From: Sinosporangium siamense
GTDB lineage: Bacteria; Actinomycetota; Actinomycetes; Streptosporangiales; Streptosporangiaceae
Assembly: GCF_016863435.1 (NCBI RefSeq)
Contig: NZ_BOOW01000054.1
Span: 22,044-86,043 of the forward strand
Length of the DNA: 64,000 nt
Reading direction: 5' to 3'
In this document: piece by piece, positions 1-7,951 of the stretch
Numbering within the stretch: position 1 is the first letter of the stretch
Layout of the letters: every line of letters starts with the position of its first letter
Made by a program: the position numbers and the translations under genes
The notes under the pieces: generated by a model
The model's database searches: none
Seen by the model: the letters and a program-made list of their open reading frames with translations, nothing else
What the model was told of the DNA's origin: nothing

Positions 1-1
1 C

Positions 2-886
2 GCCACGAACAAGATCATTCTGTCGGAGGTCGAGCCGGACGGGCGGGGGCCTGTGACCGGGTGGAAACAGTCTGGGGTGCAGTTCGGCGCCTTCGCCGCG
101 GGCCTTCCGCTCGCCGCGCTCGCCGCGTGGACGGGGTGGCGGGGCGCCGTGTGGACGGCTGCGGGTGTGGCGCTCCTCGTCGCGTATGCGGCACTGCGCA
201 CACTGCCGGCCGACTCCGCCGCGCCCGGGGCCCGGCCCGGTTCCGCACCGGCCCCATCCGGTGCGGGTGCTCAACCGGGCTCCGCACCGCACGCGCCCGA
301 GGCGACGGCTCAGCCCAGCCCGGCCGGGCTTCCCCTCGCGCGGCTCGCCGCCTTCTCCTTCCTGCTCGGCAGCGGACTGGCCGCCGTCAACACCTATCTC
401 GCGCTGTTCGGCGCCCAGCGGCTCTCACTCGGCCCCGTCGTGGCCGCGTGGCTCGTCGCCGCGCTGGGGATCGCGGGTGTCGCCGGGCGGGTCGGCTGGG
501 CACGCCTGGCCGGCCGGCTCGCGCGGGCCGAGGTGCTCCTCGCCCCGCTGACCGCGGGCGCGTCCGCCGCGGCGCTGCTGTTCGCCGCCGCGACCCAGGC
601 CCCCTTCCTGGTGTGGCTCGGCGCGGCTGCCGTGGGCGCCTTCGCCGTCGCGGCCAACGCCGTCTCGATGGTCGTGGTCATCAAACGTGTCGGCCCCGCC
701 CGCGCCGGCCGCGCCTCGGGCCTGGTGTCGGCGGGCTTCTTCGCCGGCTTCGCCGCCGGCCCCCCGCTGTTCGGCCTCCTAACCGACATATGGGGGTACG
801 GCGCAGCCTGGCTGGCGGTCGCCGCCACCTTCGCCCTCTCCTCCGCGACCGCGGCGCCCTTCCTCCGCCGCCACTGGACCGGGTGA
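2..886 (+). CDS. MFS transporter, C-terminal part (5' end outside window)
   Basis: The reading frame is open from base 2, so the true start lies upstream of the window. The first visible residues (ATNKII, then GRGPVTGWKQSG) match the loop before a mid-protein helix of major facilitator transporters. About six hydrophobic segments follow, split by a Pro/Ala/Gly-rich cytoplasmic loop at roughly residues 70-110. The protein is an inner-membrane permease, probably an exporter; its substrate cannot be read. It is followed at once by a broken type II thioesterase, so it may be the exporter of a decayed biosynthetic locus. The family is clear, the substrate is not. Confidence 0.8.
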   Translation, partial: ATNKIILSEVEPDGRGPVTGWKQSGVQFGAFAAGLPLAALAAWTGWRGAVWTAAGVALLVAYAALRTLPADSAAPGARPGSAPAPSGAGAQPGSAPHAPEATAQPSPAGLPLARLAAFSFLLGSGLAAVNTYLALFGAQRLSLGPVVAAWLVAALGIAGVAGRVGWARLAGRLARAEVLLAPLTAGASAAALLFAAATQAPFLVWLGAAAVGAFAVAANAVSMVVVIKRVGPARAGRASGLVSAGFFAGFAAGPPLFGLLTDIWGYGAAWLAVAATFALSSATAAPFLRRHWTG

Positions 887-929
887 GTTGAGGGCTGGGT
901 GACCACCACGACGCTCACCGGCAGCCGGG

Positions 930-1165
930 CTCCGCGCGGACTACAAGGCGGCCGAGACCTACGTTTGCGCGCCGGGGCCGCCGGTGGATGTGCCGCTCGG
1001 CGCGATGTTCGGCGACCACTACCCCAAGGTGCCGCTCGGCTACGCGTCCGCCTGGCGGAGATATTCCGGCGCCAGGTTCGCTCTGCGGGCCTTCCCGGGG
1101 GGCACTTCTACCTTGGTTCCTGGCCTCGTGACGTCGTCGGCGCCATCGTCGACGCCTGCGGGATC
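930..1165 (+). pseudogene. Type II thioesterase remnant (C-terminal third, frameshifted)
   Basis: From 930 one frame reads LRADYKAAETY, then AMFGDHYPKV, then RFALRAFPG. This is the order seen in the C-terminal third of type II thioesterases, the editing hydrolases of polyketide and nonribosomal peptide synthetases. The conserved GGHFYL end continues in another frame, reached through the six-G run at 1097-1102, where one G seems to be missing. The N-terminal half with the nucleophile GHSxG motif is absent. I read this as a truncated, frameshifted relic. The 218 bases from 1166 to the next gene hold nothing I can recognise. Confidence 0.65.
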
Positions 1166-1383
1166 GGCCTGCGTGAACCCGTCCGCTGGGACCGCGGCGC
1201 CCGTGCCCCTCGCCCCCCGAGGCCGGGCGGCGCGGGCACCGCCCCCCGGCGCGGACAGCGCGCCGGCGATTGCCGGAGAAGAGCCGGATGTACACCTTGC
1301 GGGCACCGTACGGCGGATGCCATGCTGTCCAGCATGATGATCATTGACCTGATCGTTGAAAGGGGCGGCAGCGCCCCCGCTCA

Positions 1384-2472
1384 GTGAGCGCCCGCTGGCG
1401 GCTTGAAGCCGCCGACATCCGTGACGAATGGCTGGGACACGCGCTTTCGACGCTCCCCGCCGACAGACCGGCCGCCGAAGCGGCCATCTCCTCGCTCTAC
1501 GAACTGGCCCGGCATCCCGCACCCCGTTTCACCTGGGTCGCCTCACCCCGGGCGGCCATGGATCTCGTGCCGCCAAGTGCCGGCGAGACCGCGGCGTTCG
1601 CCGGGATGAACACCCTGGCCGACCTCCCGCTGGTGCAGCGTCTCGCCGCGCTCACCTTCAACCTGCGCAGAGCCCTCGACCGCCGGGTGGGCCACGAGTG
1701 GGACACCCCGGGCTGGAGAACGGACCTCAGGCAGCTCGACGCCATGGTGTCCCGGCCGCTGCAGGACGCCGTGCACCGGATCCGCTCGGCGATGCGGTCG
1801 GCGCTCGACATGCGGCAGCGGCTCACGTGGTATGGCCAGCACGACGTGTCGTGGATCGCGCACTACGACGCCTGGAGGCGGGTCGGCCGCCGCGTCTACC
1901 TTCCCCCGGAGGAGCGGCAGCTCACCCTCTGGGCGGCGGTGGCCCGCTCCTGCGGGTGGTGGTGGGCCGGGGAGGAGGTCTGCGTGATCTCCGAGCGGCC
2001 GGCGGTCCAGCGGATCGAGGACCTCAGGCCGCACAACGCCGGCGGACCGGCCGTCGGCTTCTCCGACGGCTTCGCCGTACACGCCTGGCACGGCACGCTC
2101 GTGCCGGAATGGGTGATCACCGATCCCACCCCCGAGCGGATCGCCGCCGAGCCCAACGTCGAGGTGCGGCGGTGCGCGATCGAAAACCTTGGCTGGGAAC
2201 GCTATATCGAGCTGGCCGAGCTGCGGATGGTCGCGGCGGCGGCCGACCCTGGCAATCCCGGCTTCGACCTGCTGTTATACGACCTGCCGGAGCAGACGTG
2301 GGGCGGCATGGCGCGTGTGCTGCTGGCCGTCAACGGCTCGGCCGAACGCGACGGCAGCCGCAGGCGCTACGGCCTCGGCGTGCCGGTCTTCCTGGACGAC
2401 CCCGTCGCGGCGGCCGCGTGGACCTACGGTCTGTCCGCCGCGGACTACTCGACCCTCGCTCGACGCACCTGA
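1384..2472 (+). CDS. DUF6745-type protein of unknown function
   Basis: The 362-residue soluble protein starts at GTG and has no signal peptide or membrane helix. The block from about residue 190 on (CGWWWAGEEVCVISERP, GFAVHAWHGTLVPEWVI, ERIAAEPNVEVRRCAIENLG) is typical of the actinobacterial DUF6745 family, whose biochemical role is not known to me. The end reads TYGLSAADYSTLARRT. A rare TTA leucine codon at 2275-2277 could make translation depend on the bldA tRNA. A small gene begins 10 bases downstream behind its own ribosome binding site, so the two probably form a bicistronic unit. Family assignment is fairly sure; function is unknown. Confidence 0.75.
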   Translation: MSARWRLEAADIRDEWLGHALSTLPADRPAAEAAISSLYELARHPAPRFTWVASPRAAMDLVPPSAGETAAFAGMNTLADLPLVQRLAALTFNLRRALDRRVGHEWDTPGWRTDLRQLDAMVSRPLQDAVHRIRSAMRSALDMRQRLTWYGQHDVSWIAHYDAWRRVGRRVYLPPEERQLTLWAAVARSCGWWWAGEEVCVISERPAVQRIEDLRPHNAGGPAVGFSDGFAVHAWHGTLVPEWVITDPTPERIAAEPNVEVRRCAIENLGWERYIELAELRMVAAAADPGNPGFDLLLYDLPEQTWGGMARVLLAVNGSAERDGSRRRYGLGVPVFLDDPVAAAAWTYGLSAADYSTLARRT

Positions 2473-2482
2473 GAGGAGCCAC

Positions 2483-2926
2483 ATGACCGTCAACCTCGCC
2501 ATCCTGTCCCAGCGCACCGGCCTCGCCGTACTGGACCATCTCGAAAAGCAGGTCGCCATCCCCGTCATCGACGGACTCCAAGCCCAGGGCGATCTCCTCA
2601 TCGTCCCACTGCGCATGATCGCCACAGCGGTCAGCATCGACAACTGGGCGACCTGGCGCGAGGTGCCCGCCGACGGGTTCGAAGTGCTGCGCGGCGCCGC
2701 GGGCGGCAACCCGCACACACTGGTCGCCGACGCGTCAACCTGCCATTGGACGACGCAGGCCCGCGACACCTTCGAACTCGCCATCGGCATCTTCCGCAAC
2801 ACCAAACCGGCCTACATGCTGCATCCCGAACACGGAGCGACCGGCTTCTCCCCCGGTGTCTACGTGGTGCGCCGCCAGCGCGAACTCGGCCACAGCCGCG
2901 GCGGCCGCCGCCTCGTCGCCGACTGA
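2483..2926 (+). CDS. Small hypothetical protein paired with DUF6745 gene
   Basis: This is a 147-residue soluble protein with ATG at 2483 and a GAGAGGAG ribosome binding site just upstream. It lies 10 bases after the DUF6745 gene, so the two are probably co-transcribed. It begins MTVNLAILSQRTGLAVLDHL and contains ADASTCHWTTQARDTFELAIG and AYMLHPEHGATGFSPGVYVV. I recognise no catalytic motif. The compact length and mixed alpha/beta pattern suggest a partner or substrate of the DUF6745 protein, but that is inference. A strong hairpin follows the stop codon. Confidence 0.7.
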   Translation: MTVNLAILSQRTGLAVLDHLEKQVAIPVIDGLQAQGDLLIVPLRMIATAVSIDNWATWREVPADGFEVLRGAAGGNPHTLVADASTCHWTTQARDTFELAIGIFRNTKPAYMLHPEHGATGFSPGVYVVRRQRELGHSRGGRRLVAD

Positions 2927-2933
2927 CCCTTGT

Positions 2934-2967
2934 GCCACGCTCCGGCACTCCGGCACCGGAGCGTGGC
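2934..2967. terminator. Bidirectional hairpin terminator
   Basis: GCCACGCTCCGG (2934-2945) and CCGGAGCGTGGC (2956-2967) form a perfect 12-bp stem around a 10-base loop. It lies between two convergent genes, the small hypothetical gene on plus and the epimerase on minus, so it can stop transcription from both sides. There is no long T tract, as is usual in actinomycetes. Confidence 0.75.
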
Positions 2968-3013
2968 CCGGCACTCCACATGAGGTACGGCGAAGCCAGC
3001 CGGTAAGCCGCCG

Positions 3014-4012
3014 TCAAGGACGGCCGTTCGAGAGGGCGAGCAGCGCCGACTCCTGCGCGGGGTCAAGGCCCGCCTTCCGGTTCGCCACCGCCTCCGGCGC
3101 GCCGCCGCACCAGGCCCACGTGTCGGCGACCGTCTCCTCAAGCGGGCGCAGCCGCAGCCCCGCCGCGACGGCCTTGCCGACGTCCCCGCGGTGCAGGCCG
3201 CCGTGCCCGGGGCCGGGCGGCATCCAGATCGGCAGGGCCGTCCACGGCTCCACTCCCGCCGCCAGCACCGCCTCCGGCTCGACCCACCGCAACTCCGCGT
3301 CCGACCGCACCACCCGCAGGCATGTCTCCAGCAGCTCCCCCATCGTGGTCGAACCGGGCGGGCCGACGCCGTTGAACGCCCCGCCGAGCCCGGCGCCGAG
3401 CGCATCGAGGGTCCATGCGGCGAGGTCGCGGGCGTCGATGTGCTGGAGGTCGAGGTCGTGCGGCCCCGGCGCGGGCACGGCGCCGCCGCGCGACAACCGC
3501 CACAACCACCAGGGCAGCCGCCCGGTGTTCTCGTGCGGCCCGACGAGGAGACCGGCCCGCACCAGCAGCGCCCGGTCGCCGAAGACCGCCTGGGCCGCCA
3601 GCTCCCCACCCCGCTTGGCCTCGGCGTAGCCGACCTCGCCGCCGTCCTCTCCCGCGCCGGGGGAACTCTCGACGACCGGTGCGTCCTCGGCCGCGTAGGC
3701 GGGGGCCGGGAAGGTGTAGACCGACCGGCTGGAGATGTAGGCATATCCCTCGGCCCGGCCCGCCAGCAGCCGGGTCGCGTCGCGCACCGGGACCGGCCGG
3801 CCCGACCACGTGTCCACCACGTGGTCCCACTCGCCCTCCGCCAGGGCGGCGAGACCGCCCGGGGCGGTGCGGTCCCCGCGCAGCGCGACCACACCCGGCG
3901 GGGGTTCGTGCCGTCCCCGGTTGAACACCGTCACGTGCGCGCCGCGCGCCAGCGCCTCGCTCACGACGGCCCGCCCGAGGAACTCGGTGCCGCCCAGCAC
4001 CAGCAACCTCAT
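3014..4012 (-). CDS. NAD-dependent epimerase/dehydratase family protein
   Basis: The 332-residue protein is an extended short-chain dehydrogenase. The nucleotide-binding motif GGTEFLGR sits at residues 7-14. It is followed by an acidic/basic strand end (VFNRGRH), a YAYISSRSVY strand carrying the Ser/Tyr region, and YAEAKRGGE as the Tyr-x-x-x-Lys block. Such enzymes act on nucleotide sugars or related carbonyls with NAD(P); the substrate cannot be told here. The gene runs against its neighbours and its promoter region abuts the NRPS thioesterase relic, so it may have arrived by the rearrangement that truncated that gene. Confidence 0.8.
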   Translation of the reverse strand: MRLLVLGGTEFLGRAVVSEALARGAHVTVFNRGRHEPPPGVVALRGDRTAPGGLAALAEGEWDHVVDTWSGRPVPVRDATRLLAGRAEGYAYISSRSVYTFPAPAYAAEDAPVVESSPGAGEDGGEVGYAEAKRGGELAAQAVFGDRALLVRAGLLVGPHENTGRLPWWLWRLSRGGAVPAPGPHDLDLQHIDARDLAAWTLDALGAGLGGAFNGVGPPGSTTMGELLETCLRVVRSDAELRWVEPEAVLAAGVEPWTALPIWMPPGPGHGGLHRGDVGKAVAAGLRLRPLEETVADTWAWCGGAPEAVANRKAGLDPAQESALLALSNGRP

Positions 4013-4043
4013 GCCCGTCCGCCCTTCCCTCTTCTCTGTATGA

Positions 4044-4361
4044 CGCTCGGCCGATTATCTTCCGGCCGGCGCCGGATACGAGCAGATCAGTGGTGTTCTC
4101 GACCTGTGGGTGGCGAATCTCCGGCCTTTCTGGGACTACCGGGCCGCCCCGCAGGCGGGCAGGATAACCCTGCTTCGCGCGAGCGAGGAGTACGACCCGT
4201 CGGGGCCGTGGCGCGATCTGGCACTCGGCGAGCTGGAGGTGCGCGGCGTCGGCGGCAACCACTACACGATGATGCGCCCGTTCCAGGTCGGCGAGGTGGC
4301 CGCGGTCCTCGGCGAGGTGTTCGGACAAGACGCCGAAGACGACGAGGACCCGCATGCTTGA
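4044..4361 (+). pseudogene. NRPS thioesterase domain, 3' remnant
   Basis: This frame, open after a stop at 4041, reads AGYEQISGVLDLWVANLRPF, then GRITLLRASEEYD, then GVGGNHYTMMRPFQVGEVAAVL. That is the last third of a nonribosomal peptide synthetase thioesterase domain, including the GxHYxM block with the catalytic histidine. The nucleophile-serine half and all upstream modules are missing. The stop codon at 4359-4361 overlaps the start of the following MFS gene by 8 bases, the arrangement expected of an original synthetase-exporter pair. It cannot work as an enzyme but may still be transcribed. Confidence 0.7.
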
Positions 4362-5580
4362 ACTGCTGAAGGACGGAACCTACATCCGCTATTGGCTGGC
4401 CGTCGTCGCCTCCTTCCTGGGCGACGCGACCGCGCGCATCACTCTCATCTACGTCGCGGCCACGCTGACCGACGCGCCGGTGCTCGTCATCGCGCTCGTC
4501 GTTGTCGCGCAGCTGCTGCCGGTGGGGATGCTCAGCGCGTTCGTGGGGCCGCTGGCCGACCGAGTCTCGCCGCGGGTGCTGCTGATAGGTTCCGACCTGG
4601 GCAGAGCGCTGATCGTGCTGGCGATGATCCCGGCGCTCGACACACTCTGGCTGCTCATCGTGTTGATCTTCCTGGAGGGCGTCGGCAAGGCGTTCTTCGA
4701 GACCGCCCGGATCAGCGCCATCCCCAAGATCGTCGGCTCGCACAGCCTCCCGGCCGCCGTGGCGCTGTTCCAGAGCACCAACCACACCCTCAACCTGGTC
4801 GGACCGGCACTCGGCGGGCTGCTGATAGCGCTCGGCAGCGTGCCGGTCGTGCTCGGCCTCAACGCGGCCACGTTCCTGGCCTCCGCCGTACTCCTCGGCA
4901 GCATGGGCGTGCTGCGCGAGGTGCCGAAGGGGCGCGGCAGGGAGCCCTACTGGCAGGCCATGCGGGCCGGGATGCAGGGGCTGCTGCGGGTGCCGTCGCT
5001 GCGGTTCCTCGCGGCGTTCCTCGTGCCGGTCATGCTGGTGCTCGGCCTGTTCACCACCAACCTCAACGCACAGCTCCTGACCGCCTTCCACCTGCCGCCC
5101 TTCGAGTTCGGCCTCGCCCAGGCGATGTTCGGCGGCGGGTCGGTGCTCGGCGCCCTCATCGGGCCGATGCTGGTACGGCGCAGCCACTCGTCCAGCGGGC
5201 TGCTGATCGGCGCGGTGGCGCTGTTCGGGGTGTCGCTCATCGCGCTCGCCCCCACCGGCTGGCTGCGGGAACTCCTCGGCTTCGGGGTGATCGGGCTCTG
5301 GTGTGTGCTGAGCGGTGTCGGCTCCGGGCTCTTCCAGGTGCCGTTTGCCAACATCATGCTGCGCGATCTGCCCGAGGATGTGCGCGGCCGGGGTGTCGGG
5401 CTGATGAACGCCCTGATAATGAACGTCACCGTCGTCGGCGTCGTCCTCGGCGGCATCACCGCCGAGCTGGCCGGCGTCGCCACCTCGATCATCGCCTCGG
5501 GCCTGCTGCTTCTCCTCGTCACCGCCGCCTTCGGCCTCTTCGCGCTGCGCCCCGCGGACCCGGAGGTCAGTCAACCGTAA
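4354..5580 (+). CDS. MFS exporter (EntS/MFS_3-like)
   Basis: The 408-residue integral membrane protein has about twelve hydrophobic helices. The loop FVGPLADRVSPRVLLIGSD fits the conserved helix 2-3 loop of the family, and the second half carries FGGGSVLGALIGPML. Overall it resembles MFS_3 exporters such as enterobactin exporter EntS, which often accompany siderophore and peptide synthetases. Its ATG overlaps the end of the NRPS thioesterase relic, so it likely once exported that synthetase's product. The gene itself looks intact. It converges with the kinase gene downstream, and the 81 bases between them show no clear hairpin. Confidence 0.85.
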   Translation: MLELLKDGTYIRYWLAVVASFLGDATARITLIYVAATLTDAPVLVIALVVVAQLLPVGMLSAFVGPLADRVSPRVLLIGSDLGRALIVLAMIPALDTLWLLIVLIFLEGVGKAFFETARISAIPKIVGSHSLPAAVALFQSTNHTLNLVGPALGGLLIALGSVPVVLGLNAATFLASAVLLGSMGVLREVPKGRGREPYWQAMRAGMQGLLRVPSLRFLAAFLVPVMLVLGLFTTNLNAQLLTAFHLPPFEFGLAQAMFGGGSVLGALIGPMLVRRSHSSSGLLIGAVALFGVSLIALAPTGWLRELLGFGVIGLWCVLSGVGSGLFQVPFANIMLRDLPEDVRGRGVGLMNALIMNVTVVGVVLGGITAELAGVATSIIASGLLLLLVTAAFGLFALRPADPEVSQP

Positions 5581-5661
5581 ACCTCGACACAACTGGGGTT
5601 GATCCATGAGTGACAGACCGGCTGGGCGCTGTTCTGGACGGGGAGCCTAAAGGCCGGAAGG

Positions 5662-7848
5662 TCAGCGGCCTGCGAGGCTCCAGACTCGGAGTGTTCCCCT
5701 CCAGTGCGCGACGGCGACCGGCACGCCGTCCAGGGTGCCCGCCGCCACGGCGGTCTCCGCGATGCCGGCGAACGGCTCGCCGATCCGTTTGCCCGACTTC
5801 AGATCCCAGGCGCGGATACGTTTGTCCCACAGGTGGACCGTGACCAGGATGACGTCCGCGCCGACCGTGGTGACCGCCATGGAGGCCACGCCCCGGTCGT
5901 CCGGGCTGTAGTCGGAGAAGGGCCACTTCTTGAGGCGTTTGCCGGTGGCGGGGTTCCAGATGCGCAGGGTCGCGTCGAGGTGGGCGCTGACGAGTACGGC
6001 GTCGCCGTCGAGGACGGCCGAGACGAGCTTGTCGATGCCGCCGATCCGGCCGGTGTCGAAGCTGCCGCGCATCTTCCCGTCCGCCGGATCCCATCGCCGC
6101 ACCGTCTCGCCCCCGTCGCCGGTCACGATGAGACCGCCGGCCGAGGTGAGGGCGTCGACGCCCTGCCAGTGGCTTCTGCTGTCGGTGGGGCCGATCTGCC
6201 GGCCCGTGCGCATGTCCCAGAAGCGCACGGTGCCGCGCAGGTCGCGCATTGGGTCGTACTTCTGGGAGACGGCGACGGGGCGCTCGCCGGGGAAGACCCC
6301 GATGATCGGGTCGCGGACGTCGTGCTCGGCGAGGGACTCCCCGGTGCGCAGGTCCCATAGGCGAATGGCTCCGGAGGCGTTGCCGTACGCGAGCACCGGG
6401 CGGCCGTCGAGGCCGCCGACGGCGGTCACTCCCCCGGCGCGGCTCTCGGTGTGCTTGGCGACGAGAGCGCCGGTGCGGAGGTCCCAGACGCCGACACGGC
6501 CGTTGTCGTGTGCGGTGACGGCGACCGTCGTGGCGTCGAGGGAGGTGACGGCGAGGCCGGTGAGCTTGCCGCCGAGTTCGGCGAGGTCGATTCTCTGGCG
6601 CATGTAGCGGCCGAAGGGGGGTGGGGTGACGGCGGACGCCACAGGTGAGGGGGCCTGGGCCGGGGTCGCCGGGGTCACGCGGGTGTGAGCTTCGGGGTCG
6701 GGTGAGGCGTCGTCGGGGCGGGCGAACAGGTAGACGAAGGGCAGGCAGGCGGCCAGCGCTCCGCCGGCCAGCAGGGCGGCGCGGCGGGGGATGCGGCGCG
6801 GGGATGGGGGTCTCGTGGGCTCCGCCGTACTCTCCGGGTTCGGCGGGGGGAGGGTGTGCTGCCGGTCGTCGAGGGGGCGGTAGGCGACGGGAGGCGGGAG
6901 GGGGTGCGGCGGGGAGACCGGGGTCGGCATGGTGCTTGGGAGCTCGTGTCCTTTTACGGGCTCGTGCTTTGCAGGCTCGTGTTTTGTGGGCTCCGAAGGC
7001 TGTTGTGGAGCCGGTAGGCGATTCCCGCTGAGGGTTTCGCGGATGTCGGAAACGGACGGGCGGGCCGCGGGGTCTTTGGCGAGGCAGGCGCGGAGAAGTG
7101 CGGCGGTCGGCTCCGGCACCCCCGACAGGTCCGGCTCCCCGTTCAGCACCGCGTTGAGTACGGCGGGCATCGCGTCGCCGGGGAACGCCGGGTGGCCGGT
7201 CGCGGCGAACACCATGGTGGCGGCCCAGCTGAACACGTCGGAGGCGGGGCCGATGGGGCCGCCCCCGACCTGTTCGGGCGACATGTAGCGCGGGGTGCCG
7301 ATGATGCCGACCGTCTGAGTGGTACGGTCCACGTCTCTGGCGACGCCGAAGTCGATCACCACCGGTCCCTCCGCGCCCATCAGCACGTTGGCCGGTTTGA
7401 AGTCCCGGTGCACGACGCCCGCGCGGTGGATCGCCTCCAGTGCGCTCACCGTCGACACCGCCAGCCGCGCCAGGCCGCTGCCCGTGCGGGGGCCCTGGGT
7501 GCGCACCAGCTCCAGCAGGGTGACCCCGACCACGAACTCGCTGACGATGTAAGGCCTGCCGTCTTCGGCGATGCCCGCCGCGAGCACACCAGCCGTGCAG
7601 AACGGCGCGACCTTCCTGGCCGCCTCCGCCTCGCGCAGGAATCGCCGGTGCGCGTCCGCGTCGCCCGCGAGCCGTGCGTGCAGGAGTTTGACGACCACCT
7701 GCTGCCCGCCCTCGCCCTCGGCGCGGTAGACGGTGCCCTGTCCCCCCTCCCCCAGCAGGCCCAGCAGGCGGTAACCGCCTATGGAAGCGGGATCTCCTTG
7801 GCGAAGTGGCTGTAAAGCGGACGTCGTCACGCGATCGAGAGTAGCCAT
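5662..7848 (-). CDS. Ser/Thr protein kinase with WD40-repeat extracytoplasmic half
   Basis: The 728-residue protein has a Hanks-type kinase domain at about residues 25-275. It shows the glycine loop GEGGQGTV (33-40), Lys54, HRDFKPANVL with catalytic Asp149, DFG at 166-168, and SPEQ. A Pro/Lys/Glu-rich linker with repeated KHEP units (about 285-350) leads to one membrane helix at about 357-375. The rest (about 410-728) is a run of WD40 repeats marked by WDLRTG, WDMRTG, WNPATG and WDLKSG, which should fold as a beta-propeller. The kinase should be cytoplasmic and the propeller outside, giving a sensor kinase of unknown ligand. It is divergent from the CoA-transferase operon. Confidence 0.92.
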   Translation of the reverse strand: MATLDRVTTSALQPLRQGDPASIGGYRLLGLLGEGGQGTVYRAEGEGGQQVVVKLLHARLAGDADAHRRFLREAEAARKVAPFCTAGVLAAGIAEDGRPYIVSEFVVGVTLLELVRTQGPRTGSGLARLAVSTVSALEAIHRAGVVHRDFKPANVLMGAEGPVVIDFGVARDVDRTTQTVGIIGTPRYMSPEQVGGGPIGPASDVFSWAATMVFAATGHPAFPGDAMPAVLNAVLNGEPDLSGVPEPTAALLRACLAKDPAARPSVSDIRETLSGNRLPAPQQPSEPTKHEPAKHEPVKGHELPSTMPTPVSPPHPLPPPVAYRPLDDRQHTLPPPNPESTAEPTRPPSPRRIPRRAALLAGGALAACLPFVYLFARPDDASPDPEAHTRVTPATPAQAPSPVASAVTPPPFGRYMRQRIDLAELGGKLTGLAVTSLDATTVAVTAHDNGRVGVWDLRTGALVAKHTESRAGGVTAVGGLDGRPVLAYGNASGAIRLWDLRTGESLAEHDVRDPIIGVFPGERPVAVSQKYDPMRDLRGTVRFWDMRTGRQIGPTDSRSHWQGVDALTSAGGLIVTGDGGETVRRWDPADGKMRGSFDTGRIGGIDKLVSAVLDGDAVLVSAHLDATLRIWNPATGKRLKKWPFSDYSPDDRGVASMAVTTVGADVILVTVHLWDKRIRAWDLKSGKRIGEPFAGIAETAVAAGTLDGVPVAVAHWRGTLRVWSLAGR

Positions 7849-7914
7849 CGAAGCCGATCAACAGCCACATCGCCTCTGGACGACCCTGCGGGATGGATGT
7901 AACCTCGACGCAAA

Positions 7915-7940
7915 GCGCACGTAACGAGCGCATTGCGCAC
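7915..7940. promoter_or_regulatory. Predicted IclR-regulator operator 1
   Basis: The 26-bp site fits GCGCAC, seven bases, then GCGCAWTRCGCAC. The same motif occurs at 19821-19846 and 22901-22926. This copy ends 11 bases before the CoA-transferase start, so binding here should block transcription or initiation of the catabolic operon. The assignment to the IclR protein at 22974 is inference from the shared motif and location. Confidence 0.65.
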
Positions 7941-7951
7941 AAGAGGTGTAG

